From positions 124,001 through 188,000 of the forward strand of contig NZ_JAKZAI010000007.1 of assembly GCF_023156235.1 (NCBI RefSeq): a DNA stretch of 64,000 nucleotides, read 5' to 3'. The position numbers were made by a program, and so were the translations under genes. This stretch comes from Marinobacter goseongensis. GTDB taxonomy: Bacteria > Pseudomonadota > Gammaproteobacteria > Pseudomonadales > Oleiphilaceae. Shown one piece after another: positions 40,182 to 48,348 of the stretch; the stretch's first letter is position 1, and each line of letters begins with the position of its first letter. A model generated the notes under the pieces. It had not been told where the DNA came from. It saw nothing but the letters and a program-made list of their open reading frames with translations, and did not search any database.

Positions 40182-40213
40182 AAAACGGCGGGCTTCGGCC
40201 CGCCGTTTTTTTT
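40182..40213 (+). terminator. Strong rho-independent terminator after DUF1302-DUF1329
   Basis: CGGCGGGC (40186-40193) pairs with GCCCGCCG (40198-40205) around a TTCG tetraloop and is followed by eight T residues (40206-40213); four A residues precede the stem. Textbook intrinsic terminator, 21 bases past the DUF1329 stop. Confidence 0.95.
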
Positions 40214-40433
40214 GCCTGCAATAATGTTCTGATACCTCGCCGCTATTTATTTGCCACGGAAATAACCTTCAGCAAGTCAAAGTTTTGCAGCTAACCCCCC
40301 CTTTGGTTTAACCTCTGTCTCATACTAAAGGCGTACCCGATGACGGTAGCCGCATAAACATGCATCGAATGCATATTCCGGAAACGATGGGGTATTTCGC
40401 GTGCCCCTTTGCCGGTCTTGAACGGGGCGAAGT

Positions 40434-43130
40434 GTGAAACCATTTGACGATGGCAGTGCCGCCAACGACGAGTTCCAGTCAGTTGCGGCCGGGAGTTATC
40501 GTGGTGAACTGGTCAGGGATCTGCTCAAGCAGCGGGTCCGGATTCCGTCTCCACCTTCCGGGGATCTCAAACGACCGGCGCTCACGGCCAGGATTCAGGC
40601 TGCGCTTGAACCCGGCGCGGTAGTGTATCTTGAGGGACCCTGTGGCTACGGTAAATCTCATGCCTTGCTATCCGCTTTGCATGCAGCCAGCTGTCCGTCG
40701 GAGCGGGTCAAATGGATCGGCTTCACAGTTCAGGACAACGAGCCGTCCCGCCTGCTGACCTTGTTATCCATTGCTCTGAATCCCCAGGCCCCTGCGGATA
40801 CCTCCCTGATTCACTCATCGGCCAACCTCAGCGAGGCCCTGTCATTGATGCTGGCCAATGAGTATTGGCAGCAGGTTGATCGTAATGGCGTGCTGGTGCT
40901 GGATAACCTTGGTGCTCTGAGCCATCCGGTGGTTATTGAGCTACTCGAGCAGTTACTGGTCGAGCTGCCAAAAGGACTGTCGCTGGCGATGGTATCCCGC
41001 AAGCCGTTGCCCTTTGAAACCCATAAGTCGGAACTGGAAGGCCGGTTCACTCGTTTCGGACCGGAATCCCTGGAGCTCACCCGCCGGGAAACCTTTGAGT
41101 TCTATGACCGTGCTCTGGCCACCAGCCAATTGACCACGGTGGCTGTGGATCATCTTTATTCCATCACTGATGGCTGGGTAACGCCTCTTGCACTGTATCA
41201 ACGCGAGCTCTCGGCGTTGGCGGAATCACGGGTGCCGATCCAGGAAACCATCAGCGTTGAACGGTTTCTCCGGGACTCTGTGCTTGCCCGTCTGACTCCG
41301 CCACAACAACGGTCTTTGCGAATCATGGCAGAGATGGATCTGGTGTCGGACGACCTGTTCGGGTGCCTGACGGATCCTGCCTGCGATCCGGGATTCCGGC
41401 CTTCGGTGGCGGCGGAAGCGGGGCTCCCGCTGCGTTCGCTGTCCGGGCGTGGACGCTGGTTTCGTTTCAATCCGTTGCTGCACGAATGGCTGCGAAGTTC
41501 TGTTCTTGATGGCGCTTGCGAGCGGGCGCTGGCGGCCAGCCGCTGGTTCAGCCAGCGCGGTCAGCTGCCGGAAGCCCTCCGGTATGCGTTGTTGTCGGAG
41601 AACAGTGATGAGGCGGTGCGCATTGCGTCTGAAGGCTCAGAAGCGCTGCTGATCGGACAGGATACGGCGTCGCTTCTGCGCCTGCGCCGCACGCTGCCTA
41701 TGGGGTTGCTGGAGCAAAGCGCGCGGCTGCGTGTGGTGTACAGCTGGGTCCATGCCATCGGCGGCCAGTTCGGGCAGGCAAGAGCGTTGTTGGACGGCCT
41801 TGAGGCGCAGGACAGCGACGCCATGGCGGGCCGCATCAACGCGCTCAAGGCGTTTATCCTGCGGGGTGAAGGTCACGTTGAGGAGGCGCTGGAAGCCGCT
41901 GACCTTGCGCTGTCGGCCGAGACACTGTCCACCCAGGGGCAGTTGGTAACGCAAATGGTGCGATCCAGTGCGCTCTGCGCTGCCGGTCGATTTGCCGAAG
42001 CCCGTGAGGCGAACCGCGCGACGACCCGTTTGGCGCGGGAAGCCGGAGACATGGGGGCGGAAGTACTGGCGGTATACACCCACGCGCGGATTGAGCTCGG
42101 TAAGGGCGCCTTGCGCCATGCAGAGCAACTGCTGCGTACCGGGCTCGATACCATCATGAATGAGACCCTGCGCCCGACCCGGGTCGGCGAGACACGCCTG
42201 CAGCTCAATCTGGTACTGGTGCTCTGGCACCAGGGGCGCCAGGCGGAAGCGGATCGACTGCTGGTCTCCTGTGGCCGGCACGCAGAACAGACCCATGACC
42301 TGGGCTTGTTGCTGGCCATGGCCTTGCGGGTGCTGATCTGCCGTACTCAAGGGCGACTAGAGGACGCGTTTGTGTGGATCGGCAGGGCAGAGCGCACCAT
42401 GCATGCCTGGCAGGTGGACGAATCGGCCTATCTGCCTGTTCTGGAGGCGCTGAAAGCCAGTTGCTGGCTGGCGACGGGCAATATCGAGAGCGCAAGCCAT
42501 GCCATGGAGCGCCTGCAGCCCTACCGGGCCAGCCGTCGGGTACCCGAGTTGATCCCCATGATGCCCGGTTTGCTGGATGCACTGCAGGTGCGTATTGCAC
42601 TGGCCCGTGGTGATGATGTGAAAGCCGCAGATTCGCTCAGGAGCATCCGGCTCAACAGTGGGCGGGTGACACCGTTTGCGGTAGATCTGCATCTGCGGTT
42701 GCTGGAAAGCGTGGTGGTCCTGCGGGAGAAGGGTGTCGGCGCGGCCCAGAAACTGCTGTCCCAGGCGGTCAATGTGGCCGCGCGCGAGCATTTCATCAGC
42801 CCTTTCGCAGAGTTGCGAGCAGAAATGAGCGAGCTGATGGAGAAAACCTATCCGCAATTGCCGGAGGGCGAGTTTACCCGCGCGCTGGGGCAGCTTTATG
42901 GTTTGTCAGCCGCCAAGGTCAACGCCGTACCGCTGGCCGAGCCTATCAGTGACCGGGAGCAGGGGGTGCTGGAGCTGATCGCCAACGGTTTCTCCAACCA
43001 GGAGATTGCCGACCGCCTGCACATCTCTTTGCACACGGTGAAAACCCATGCCCGGCGCATCAACGCCAAGCTGGAGGTGAAATCCCGCACCCAGGCCATC
43101 GTTCGGGCGCGGGAGCTGGGGCTTCTGTGA
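40434..43130 (+). CDS. MalT-like ATP-dependent LuxR family transcriptional regulator
   Basis: An 898-residue LAL/MalT-type STAND regulator. Walker A GPCGYGKS lies at 68-75 with an NTPase domain after it (LVLDNLGALSHP as Walker B-like). There is a long TPR-like helical sensor region (about 380-810) and a C-terminal LuxR HTH (SDREQGVLELIANGFSNQEIADRLHISLHTVKTH), roughly the last 60 residues. Such proteins usually activate neighbouring operons when a ligand binds. The probable target is the DUF1302-DUF1329 pair directly upstream. Translation appears to start at GTG 40434 (or GTG 40432). The gap 40214-40433 holds no other gene. Confidence 0.9.
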   Translation: MKPFDDGSAANDEFQSVAAGSYRGELVRDLLKQRVRIPSPPSGDLKRPALTARIQAALEPGAVVYLEGPCGYGKSHALLSALHAASCPSERVKWIGFTVQDNEPSRLLTLLSIALNPQAPADTSLIHSSANLSEALSLMLANEYWQQVDRNGVLVLDNLGALSHPVVIELLEQLLVELPKGLSLAMVSRKPLPFETHKSELEGRFTRFGPESLELTRRETFEFYDRALATSQLTTVAVDHLYSITDGWVTPLALYQRELSALAESRVPIQETISVERFLRDSVLARLTPPQQRSLRIMAEMDLVSDDLFGCLTDPACDPGFRPSVAAEAGLPLRSLSGRGRWFRFNPLLHEWLRSSVLDGACERALAASRWFSQRGQLPEALRYALLSENSDEAVRIASEGSEALLIGQDTASLLRLRRTLPMGLLEQSARLRVVYSWVHAIGGQFGQARALLDGLEAQDSDAMAGRINALKAFILRGEGHVEEALEAADLALSAETLSTQGQLVTQMVRSSALCAAGRFAEAREANRATTRLAREAGDMGAEVLAVYTHARIELGKGALRHAEQLLRTGLDTIMNETLRPTRVGETRLQLNLVLVLWHQGRQAEADRLLVSCGRHAEQTHDLGLLLAMALRVLICRTQGRLEDAFVWIGRAERTMHAWQVDESAYLPVLEALKASCWLATGNIESASHAMERLQPYRASRRVPELIPMMPGLLDALQVRIALARGDDVKAADSLRSIRLNSGRVTPFAVDLHLRLLESVVVLREKGVGAAQKLLSQAVNVAAREHFISPFAELRAEMSELMEKTYPQLPEGEFTRALGQLYGLSAAKVNAVPLAEPISDREQGVLELIANGFSNQEIADRLHISLHTVKTHARRINAKLEVKSRTQAIVRARELGLL

Positions 43131-43150
43131 GCGGGTGCCGAGTGTCGGAT

Positions 43151-43180
43151 GTCAGGTTACGCTTCGCTGACCCGACCTAC
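43151..43180 (-). repeat. REP-like palindrome overlapping the acyltransferase stop
   Basis: Read on the minus strand the unit begins GTAGGTCGGG and ends CCTGAC, with 9-base arms around CGCTTCGC and two mismatches. It belongs to the same family as the perfect copies at 45093-45118 and 54083-54108. It supplies the last seven sense codons and the TAA stop of the acyltransferase gene. Confidence 0.7.
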
Positions 43181-44092
43181 GTTTGCCGGGTTGCCTTCGG
43201 TTTCGTTCTTGAGAGCTTCGATCCGCGCGTCTTTTTCCGCCCATAACTGACTGACCCAGCGCTGGAAATCCGTTCTCACCTGGCGGCTGCCCTCATAATC
43301 CATGCCCAGGAAACGCTGGGGAATTTCCCGCACCTGAACGTCGATAACGATGCGGCGGGTGCGTCCACACAAAAAATCCCAGAAGCCGGAGTTGCCATCC
43401 GGGTACACAATGCTCACATCCAGCATGGTGTGCAGCATCTCACCCATGGCGCCCAGCACGAAGGCCGTGCCACCGGCCCGTGGCTTGAGGAGATGCTTGT
43501 ACGGAGACTTCTGGCCCGCGTGCTTGGCGGGGGTCAGGCGCGTGCCTTCCATGAAGTTGAAGATGGTGACCGGCGTGTAGCGGAATTTCTCGCAGGCGGC
43601 CTGGGTGGCGGCAATGTCTTTGCCCTTGAGCTCAGGCCGGCGGGCGATTTGTTCTTTGGTGTGCCGGTGCATGAACGGAAAATCCAGTGCCCACCAGGCC
43701 ACGCCGAGAAAAGGCACCCAGATCAGTTCTTTTTTCAGAAAGAATTTCAGCAGGGGAATGCGGCTGTTGAGCACATACTGAATGGCGGGGATATCGGCCC
43801 AGCTCTGGTGGTTGCAGGTCACGAAGTACCAGTGCTCCCGGCTCAGATTCTCGGCGCCGCGCACGTCCCAGTCGATCCGGTGAAGCAGATCCAGGAACCG
43901 GTTATTGAAGCCGATCCAGATAAACGCGATGGTGTTGAGGGCAACGGTACAAAGCTTGCGAACGGACGTCACCGGGATGATCAGTTTCAGCAGCGCAAAC
44001 ACAATCAGCACCGGAAACAGGATCAGGGTGTTCAGCAGTATCAGCAGCGCCGCCAGTGTGCCTTTCAGCGGCGCAGGTAAAAAGTCTAGCAT
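43157..44092 (-). CDS. YihG-like 1-acyl-sn-glycerol-3-phosphate acyltransferase family protein
   Basis: A 311-residue membrane acyltransferase (PlsC superfamily). Two N-terminal hydrophobic segments (residues 8-60) are followed by the catalytic HxxxxD box (H95-D100, NHQSWAD) and a second motif FMEGTR. The KSPYKHLLKPRAGGTAFVLGAMG stretch marks the YihG/YcaD-like subgroup, thought to add acyl chains to lysophospholipid. The last residues VGRVSEA (305-311) are encoded by a REP-like palindrome, so the natural C-terminus may once have been different. Bax-like gene lies 24 bases upstream, same strand. Confidence 0.87.
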   Translation of the reverse strand: MLDFLPAPLKGTLAALLILLNTLILFPVLIVFALLKLIIPVTSVRKLCTVALNTIAFIWIGFNNRFLDLLHRIDWDVRGAENLSREHWYFVTCNHQSWADIPAIQYVLNSRIPLLKFFLKKELIWVPFLGVAWWALDFPFMHRHTKEQIARRPELKGKDIAATQAACEKFRYTPVTIFNFMEGTRLTPAKHAGQKSPYKHLLKPRAGGTAFVLGAMGEMLHTMLDVSIVYPDGNSGFWDFLCGRTRRIVIDVQVREIPQRFLGMDYEGSRQVRTDFQRWVSQLWAEKDARIEALKNETEGNPANVGRVSEA

Positions 44093-44116
44093 CGTTGGAA
44101 ATCCCCCGGTAATGCG

Positions 44117-45040
44117 TCAATCCGCGGTTTTGTGGTCAGGCATGAGGCTGTTCTCTCGGCTGGCCGAGGCCAACTGCTTCAGCTTTATGCTGGTGCTGCC
44201 GTCCACCGAGTCGCTGAACGCCAGGTCAAAGTAGTTGAGGTTGTTGTAGCGGATCATGCTGCGAATCTCTCTTACATAGTCTTCGCCGCGTTCGGAATAG
44301 CCGATCAGGCCGGCAGCCAGTGCCGACCCCGACGCCAGCTTGCCGTTGGCCCGTTGTTCCAGACGCACATCCCGTAATACCTGATAGGTCGGGTGGCGGT
44401 TCAGGTTCTGGATATAAGCCCGCACCGAGCGATAGGGAGAGGCAAATTTCTCCACTTCGTGGGTGGCCCCCTCGGCACGTCCCAGGGGCACCAGCCCGCA
44501 GCCCTTGGAGAAACACCACTGGCCGAACAAGTTGTTGCCCCGGGTGGCGAAACGCGACGTACCCCAGGCGGATTCGTTGGCGGCCTGGGCAAGCACCAGC
44601 GACGGTGATATGACATCCAGCCGTTTGCGCAGCAGATCGAACAGCTCGGGGCTTCCGGGTTCTTCGTCAACCCTCAGCCGCTGCGCTTGATTTGCCAGCC
44701 AGGTGCGCTCGGTGCTGCTGAGCTGGTCTTTTCGGGAGAGCGCCTCCAGATAATCCCGTTCAATCAGGATGCGGGAATTGGCCAGCACAATGCGGGGATA
44801 GAGGAATGAGAAAAAAGCCGCCTTGCGTTCGGTGGCATCCCGGTACTGGTTGAAATCCGGCAGCGCGTCGCCTGCCCAGGAGGGCAGAGGGGGAAGGGAC
44901 GAGAGAGCGACGTCATCGTCTTCGCCCGGGACGGGATCCGGTGTGTGAATACTGCCCCAGATGACCGCAGCCACCAGAGGAAGAACCAGCAAAAGCGCCC
45001 GGAGTCCAGCAGACATAAAACCTCGCGATAGATTCGACAT
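44117..45040 (-). CDS. Bax-like exported glucosaminidase-domain protein
   Basis: A 307-residue protein with an N-terminal signal anchor (LRALLLVLPLVAAVIWGS) and a mannosyl-glycoprotein endo-beta-N-acetylglucosaminidase (FlgJ/Bax-like) domain. The probable catalytic glutamate is E156 in AQAANESAWGTSRFA; the NNLFGQWCF and FASPYRSVRAYIQNLNRHPTYQ segments are typical. It probably cleaves peptidoglycan glycan strands in the periplasm. The name Bax comes from the E. coli homologue. It is followed by the acyltransferase (24-base gap). Confidence 0.88.
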   Translation of the reverse strand: MSNLSRGFMSAGLRALLLVLPLVAAVIWGSIHTPDPVPGEDDDVALSSLPPLPSWAGDALPDFNQYRDATERKAAFFSFLYPRIVLANSRILIERDYLEALSRKDQLSSTERTWLANQAQRLRVDEEPGSPELFDLLRKRLDVISPSLVLAQAANESAWGTSRFATRGNNLFGQWCFSKGCGLVPLGRAEGATHEVEKFASPYRSVRAYIQNLNRHPTYQVLRDVRLEQRANGKLASGSALAAGLIGYSERGEDYVREIRSMIRYNNLNYFDLAFSDSVDGSTSIKLKQLASASRENSLMPDHKTAD

Positions 45041-45092
45041 ACCTCGAATTATAACAGGTTATACGCCGGTTTTACGCCAGGTTGAGACGGGC

Positions 45093-45118
45093 GTCGGGTT
45101 ACGCTGCGCTAACCCGAC
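45093..45118. repeat. REP-like palindrome (perfect 9-bp arms)
   Basis: GTCGGGTTA (45093-45101), CGCTGCGC loop, TAACCCGAC (45110-45118). It fills the 80-base gap between the lipoprotein gene and the Bax-like gene, ending three bases before the lipoprotein stop codon. No T-run, so not a classical terminator. Same family as the copies at 43151 and 54083. Confidence 0.8.
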
Positions 45119-45120
45119 AA

Positions 45121-47340
45121 TCAGTCCGGAAGGCGGGTGGCGATCAACAAACCGAGGCTCTGCTCGCCGGCGGCGCTGTCTCGTAATTGCAGGAAAAACT
45201 GGTCCTGGTCGGCAGTCACAAAGCCTTCCAGCGTGAGATCCCCCGCCGCAAAGGTCACCTGGCCGCCCATACCCGCAGTGTAGGCGAGCGCTACATTGTC
45301 TCCGTCATCCAGCACCGGCGTGGAGACACTCTCCGTTGCTACGGAATGCACAATGTCGATGGTGCGTTGCGCCAGGGTTGCGTCGCTGGACGAGTTGATG
45401 GTGAGCAGGGCATTGTCAAAATGGCGGAGCCGGTTCTCGCCGAAAGCCAGCCCCATGCTGAATCCCTGAAGCCGAAAGCGTCCGGATGCGGGCGCGCTGG
45501 CGGCCTGCTCGGCAGCCACCAGCATGCCGTCGCCGGTCACGCCGTTGTCCAGATTGAACGCCAGGAGCGAGCCATCCGGGTTACTGGCGCCTGCACCCAG
45601 CTGCGGGGTGCCGAATTGACCGGCGGAATTGCTGATGTCCAGGTTGAGCCGGCCAATCTCCCGGTCTCCGACGCTGAGTCTTGAGGGCCGGGTACTGATG
45701 GTCCGGTTTCCATCGCGAATGCCAGCCACCGGACCGCTCACGGTGCCGTCACTGGCCCGCGCAATGGTGAGGGTGGGCATGACCTGCGCCACCGTGTTGC
45801 CACTGATACCCCATGTCCCTGCGCCGGATTCAACCTGTATGGGTTCGCTGCCCTCGCTGAAACGGCTGGCGAGGTACACCACGTTGTAGTCTTTGCCATT
45901 CAATGACTCGAGGCTGAACCCCTGATCCCGCAGGAGATTGACCTCAAGCACCGAAACGTAATGATCTTCCAGGGTGCGGCGGCGTTTCAGTTCACCGGCG
46001 CTGGATTCCAGCTCAATGGCTTTGCCGGCACTGAAGTAGCCGCTCAACACCCGGTCCGGAGCGTCGTTGTCGCCACCGGTGGCGCTGACAAAGGCATCCA
46101 GATAGTAGGGGTTTCGGGTCCAGCCGATGATTTCGGAACTGCCTTCGCCGGTAATGCTCTGGTATAACGCGCGCCCGGCCAGCAGGCGAGTTTCGTCCAC
46201 GAGCGTGGCTGCGCCCGGTGAGGACGCGTGGGTGTTGAGATCCCACTGGTCGGAGCCGCGTTCGAAGAAGTTATTGCCGACCTGATGGATGAGTGCCTCG
46301 CGATCGTAGGGAATGTCGTTGGCCAGAGACGTCACCCGAATGTTGAAAGCGTCGAAACTCGTTAGCGTCAGGGCCGGGTAGACGTAGCCGGTGCCGTTGT
46401 TGTCGGTCACGCTTTCTTCCTGGGCGGTGCGAACACCCCACTGGCCGGAACCGGCAATACTGGGTTCCCGGAATGTCTGGCCCAGCTCCATGCCCACGAA
46501 CACCGAATTGTAATCGGCGGAGCTGGCACTGATCCGCCCGGAAGACTGCTCATCCAGCAGCGCATACTCTGCCATGCTGGCGACGTAGCCGGCGAAATCG
46601 CCACGATTGCCCAGCAGATCCAGCGCTTCACCGAGATCCCGGTCGTCCGGAATGTCAATTTCGAAATCGTGTACCTGATCAGTCAGGGTGGACCACACAT
46701 ACTTGTTCAGGCACAGCTCGCCGCTGGCGTCGTCCACGCAGTCCAGAATCACGCGGAACTGGGTGTTGGAATAGCCAGCCAGGGTGTTGGTCACCAGGTA
46801 CTCGGAGAACGGATTTACCTTCACGTCCCGATCCGAATCCGCCGCCAGGGCCCGCATGCGGGTGTTGCCGTAAACCGCCTCGATGATGACATCCGGCGCC
46901 AGAGGCAGGCCGTCTTCAAATGCTATGACCTCGCGGCCATTATCCTCGGTGCGCCGGGATATATTCACAGAGCCCAGAGGGCGCAGACTGGGGTCGGTGC
47001 GATACACCTCGAGCCGGTCCGGCGCCACGATACGCAGGTTCCGACGGGTGGGCTCGCCGTTTGGTGCCACCGCTGCGGGCACCTCCACGGTGACACGGAC
47101 CTCGTTCTGCGCCAGTCCGTTGGTGTTGTTGGAATCACCGGTGCTGCCGGAGCTGAAATCATCCAATGCATTCTTGGCCGGCGGGAAACTGTTGCCCCGG
47201 GATCCCGCTTCGTCTGTCGCGCTGCTGCCCCCGCATGCGCTGAGTAGGGCGGCGGTCAGGATCAGCGTCAGCAGGCGAAGCCCGGGACGTCCGAGCAGGT
47301 GAGGGGATTCGTGATGACCAGAGAAAGCGTGCGAAACCAT
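45121..47340 (-). CDS. Large lipoprotein of unknown function
   Basis: About 739 residues from ATG 47340 (frame open to 47400; ATG 47367 is an alternative). A lipobox LSAC follows a hydrophobic segment (LLTLILTAALLSAC), so the protein should be lipidated at that Cys. The mature start is Gly/Ser/Asn/Asp-rich (CGGSSATDEAGSRGNSF), then a region resembling a carboxypeptidase-like beta domain (VTVEVPAAVAPNGEPTRRNLRIVAPDRLEVYRTD). The remainder is rich in beta strands and short Gly/Ser turns and repeatedly includes patterns like YNSVFVGMELGQTFREPSIAGSG. I do not recognise the family. The end of the gene abuts a REP-like palindrome. Confidence 0.75.
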   Translation of the reverse strand: MVSHAFSGHHESPHLLGRPGLRLLTLILTAALLSACGGSSATDEAGSRGNSFPPAKNALDDFSSGSTGDSNNTNGLAQNEVRVTVEVPAAVAPNGEPTRRNLRIVAPDRLEVYRTDPSLRPLGSVNISRRTEDNGREVIAFEDGLPLAPDVIIEAVYGNTRMRALAADSDRDVKVNPFSEYLVTNTLAGYSNTQFRVILDCVDDASGELCLNKYVWSTLTDQVHDFEIDIPDDRDLGEALDLLGNRGDFAGYVASMAEYALLDEQSSGRISASSADYNSVFVGMELGQTFREPSIAGSGQWGVRTAQEESVTDNNGTGYVYPALTLTSFDAFNIRVTSLANDIPYDREALIHQVGNNFFERGSDQWDLNTHASSPGAATLVDETRLLAGRALYQSITGEGSSEIIGWTRNPYYLDAFVSATGGDNDAPDRVLSGYFSAGKAIELESSAGELKRRRTLEDHYVSVLEVNLLRDQGFSLESLNGKDYNVVYLASRFSEGSEPIQVESGAGTWGISGNTVAQVMPTLTIARASDGTVSGPVAGIRDGNRTISTRPSRLSVGDREIGRLNLDISNSAGQFGTPQLGAGASNPDGSLLAFNLDNGVTGDGMLVAAEQAASAPASGRFRLQGFSMGLAFGENRLRHFDNALLTINSSSDATLAQRTIDIVHSVATESVSTPVLDDGDNVALAYTAGMGGQVTFAAGDLTLEGFVTADQDQFFLQLRDSAAGEQSLGLLIATRLPD

Positions 47341-47417
47341 GCCAGTGATAGTCCATTCCCGAAACATGAGCGGGCAGTCTAGCAAGGGCGCCGGTTGCAA
47401 AGAGTGAGGCAGGGCAC

Positions 47418-47449
47418 GAAACGAAAACGGGCGCCCGATGGGGCGCCCG
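47418..47449 (-). terminator. Rho-independent terminator after the YfaZ-like gene
   Basis: On the minus strand CGGGCGCCC (47441-47449 reversed) pairs perfectly with GGGCGCCCG (47428-47436) around a 4-base loop, followed by TTTTCGTTTC (47418-47427). Lies 28 bases beyond the YfaZ-like stop. Confidence 0.85.
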
Positions 47450-47476
47450 CTGACTCAATCGAAGGAACAGTCAGGT

Positions 47477-48037
47477 TCAGAAGAAGATCTTCATGCCTGC
47501 CATCACGCCTTCGTCCAGATTCACGTCGCCGCGCAGCGGGGAATCCAGATCGGTGTTCAGGTACCGGTATCCGGCGAACACTTCGGCGTTGCGAATCACG
47601 CGGTAGCTGGCGCGCAGCTCCAGGCTGGTCATGTCCTCGGAGTCACCGAACGACAGGATGCTCGGCGCATAGTGCAGGCCACCGGTCACAGACAGGCCAG
47701 GCACGTCGGGAATGTTGACGGTCGCGAAACCACCGAGGGCCACGGCGCCGCCGTCCAGATCGTCATCGTCCCAGCCGATGGCACGCAGGCCGATGCCGGC
47801 GGTGGTGGGCAGATTGCCCAGTGCGGTGCGGCCCTGGGCGTGGAAATCCACGTTGCCGATGTGGCGGCTGCCCTCATGGTAGGTGTAGCCGGTACCCAAC
47901 TGCAGGTCGGAGTTCACGCCGAAGAAGTTCACCTGGCCCTTCACGGAATCGTTGGTGAGGCTCAGGTCGAGATCAGCTGCCATGGCCGGTGCAGCGGCCA
48001 GAGACAGGGCAAGAACGGACATACGGGTCAATTTCAT
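47477..48037 (-). CDS. YfaZ family outer-membrane protein
   Basis: A 186-residue exported small beta-barrel. The signal peptide is MSVLALSLAAAPAMAA, and the mature sequence alternates strands with YTYHEGSR, GIGLRAIGW and EVFAGYRYLNTD, ending in GMKIFF with the terminal aromatic needed for BAM recognition. This fits the YfaZ family (8-stranded barrel, unknown role). Monocistronic by its own terminator; yacG lies 96 bases upstream on the same strand. Confidence 0.8.
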   Translation of the reverse strand: MKLTRMSVLALSLAAAPAMAADLDLSLTNDSVKGQVNFFGVNSDLQLGTGYTYHEGSRHIGNVDFHAQGRTALGNLPTTAGIGLRAIGWDDDDLDGGAVALGGFATVNIPDVPGLSVTGGLHYAPSILSFGDSEDMTSLELRASYRVIRNAEVFAGYRYLNTDLDSPLRGDVNLDEGVMAGMKIFF

Positions 48038-48133
48038 TCTTCTACCTTTTATGGGTCAGTGAATTCGTAAAATGGTACCGAGCTGACGCGGGAGGCTCAA
48101 CTTAAAACGGGGTAAGGGCTTGTTAATAAGGCT

Positions 48134-48340
48134 TTAGTGACGGGTGTTTCCGTCCTGGGAGTCAATGGCGTCGAGCTGGTCAAGATCGTCCGGTGACACA
48201 TTCTGGGCCGGCACCCGGTATTCTTCGTTGGCCCAGGCACCCAGGTCGATCAGTTTACAGCGTTCGCAGCAAAACGGGCGAAAGGGATTTTTTTCGCTCC
48301 ATTCCACGGATTTTTTGCAGTTGGGGCACTCTACGTTCAT
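48134..48340 (-). CDS. yacG: DNA gyrase inhibitor YacG
   Basis: A 68-residue zinc protein: CPNC (C5, C8) and CCERC (C24-C28) supply the four-cysteine zinc site, followed by the [14 protein letters not shown] signature. YacG binds GyrB and inhibits gyrase in E. coli. A GAAGG site overlaps the end of the hybrid kinase gene, eight bases away. In Pseudomonas yacG directly follows coaE in the pil operon; here three genes intervene. Confidence 0.93.
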   Translation of the reverse strand: MNVECPNCKKSVEWSEKNPFRPFCCERCKLIDLGAWANEEYRVPAQNVSPDDLDQLDAIDSQDGNTRH

Positions 48341-48348
48341 AACAACCT

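Noticed and set aside
45093..45118. REP palindrome read as a rho-independent terminator
   Set aside because: No T-run follows in either direction and the same arms recur at other sites, so a dispersed repeat is the better reading.
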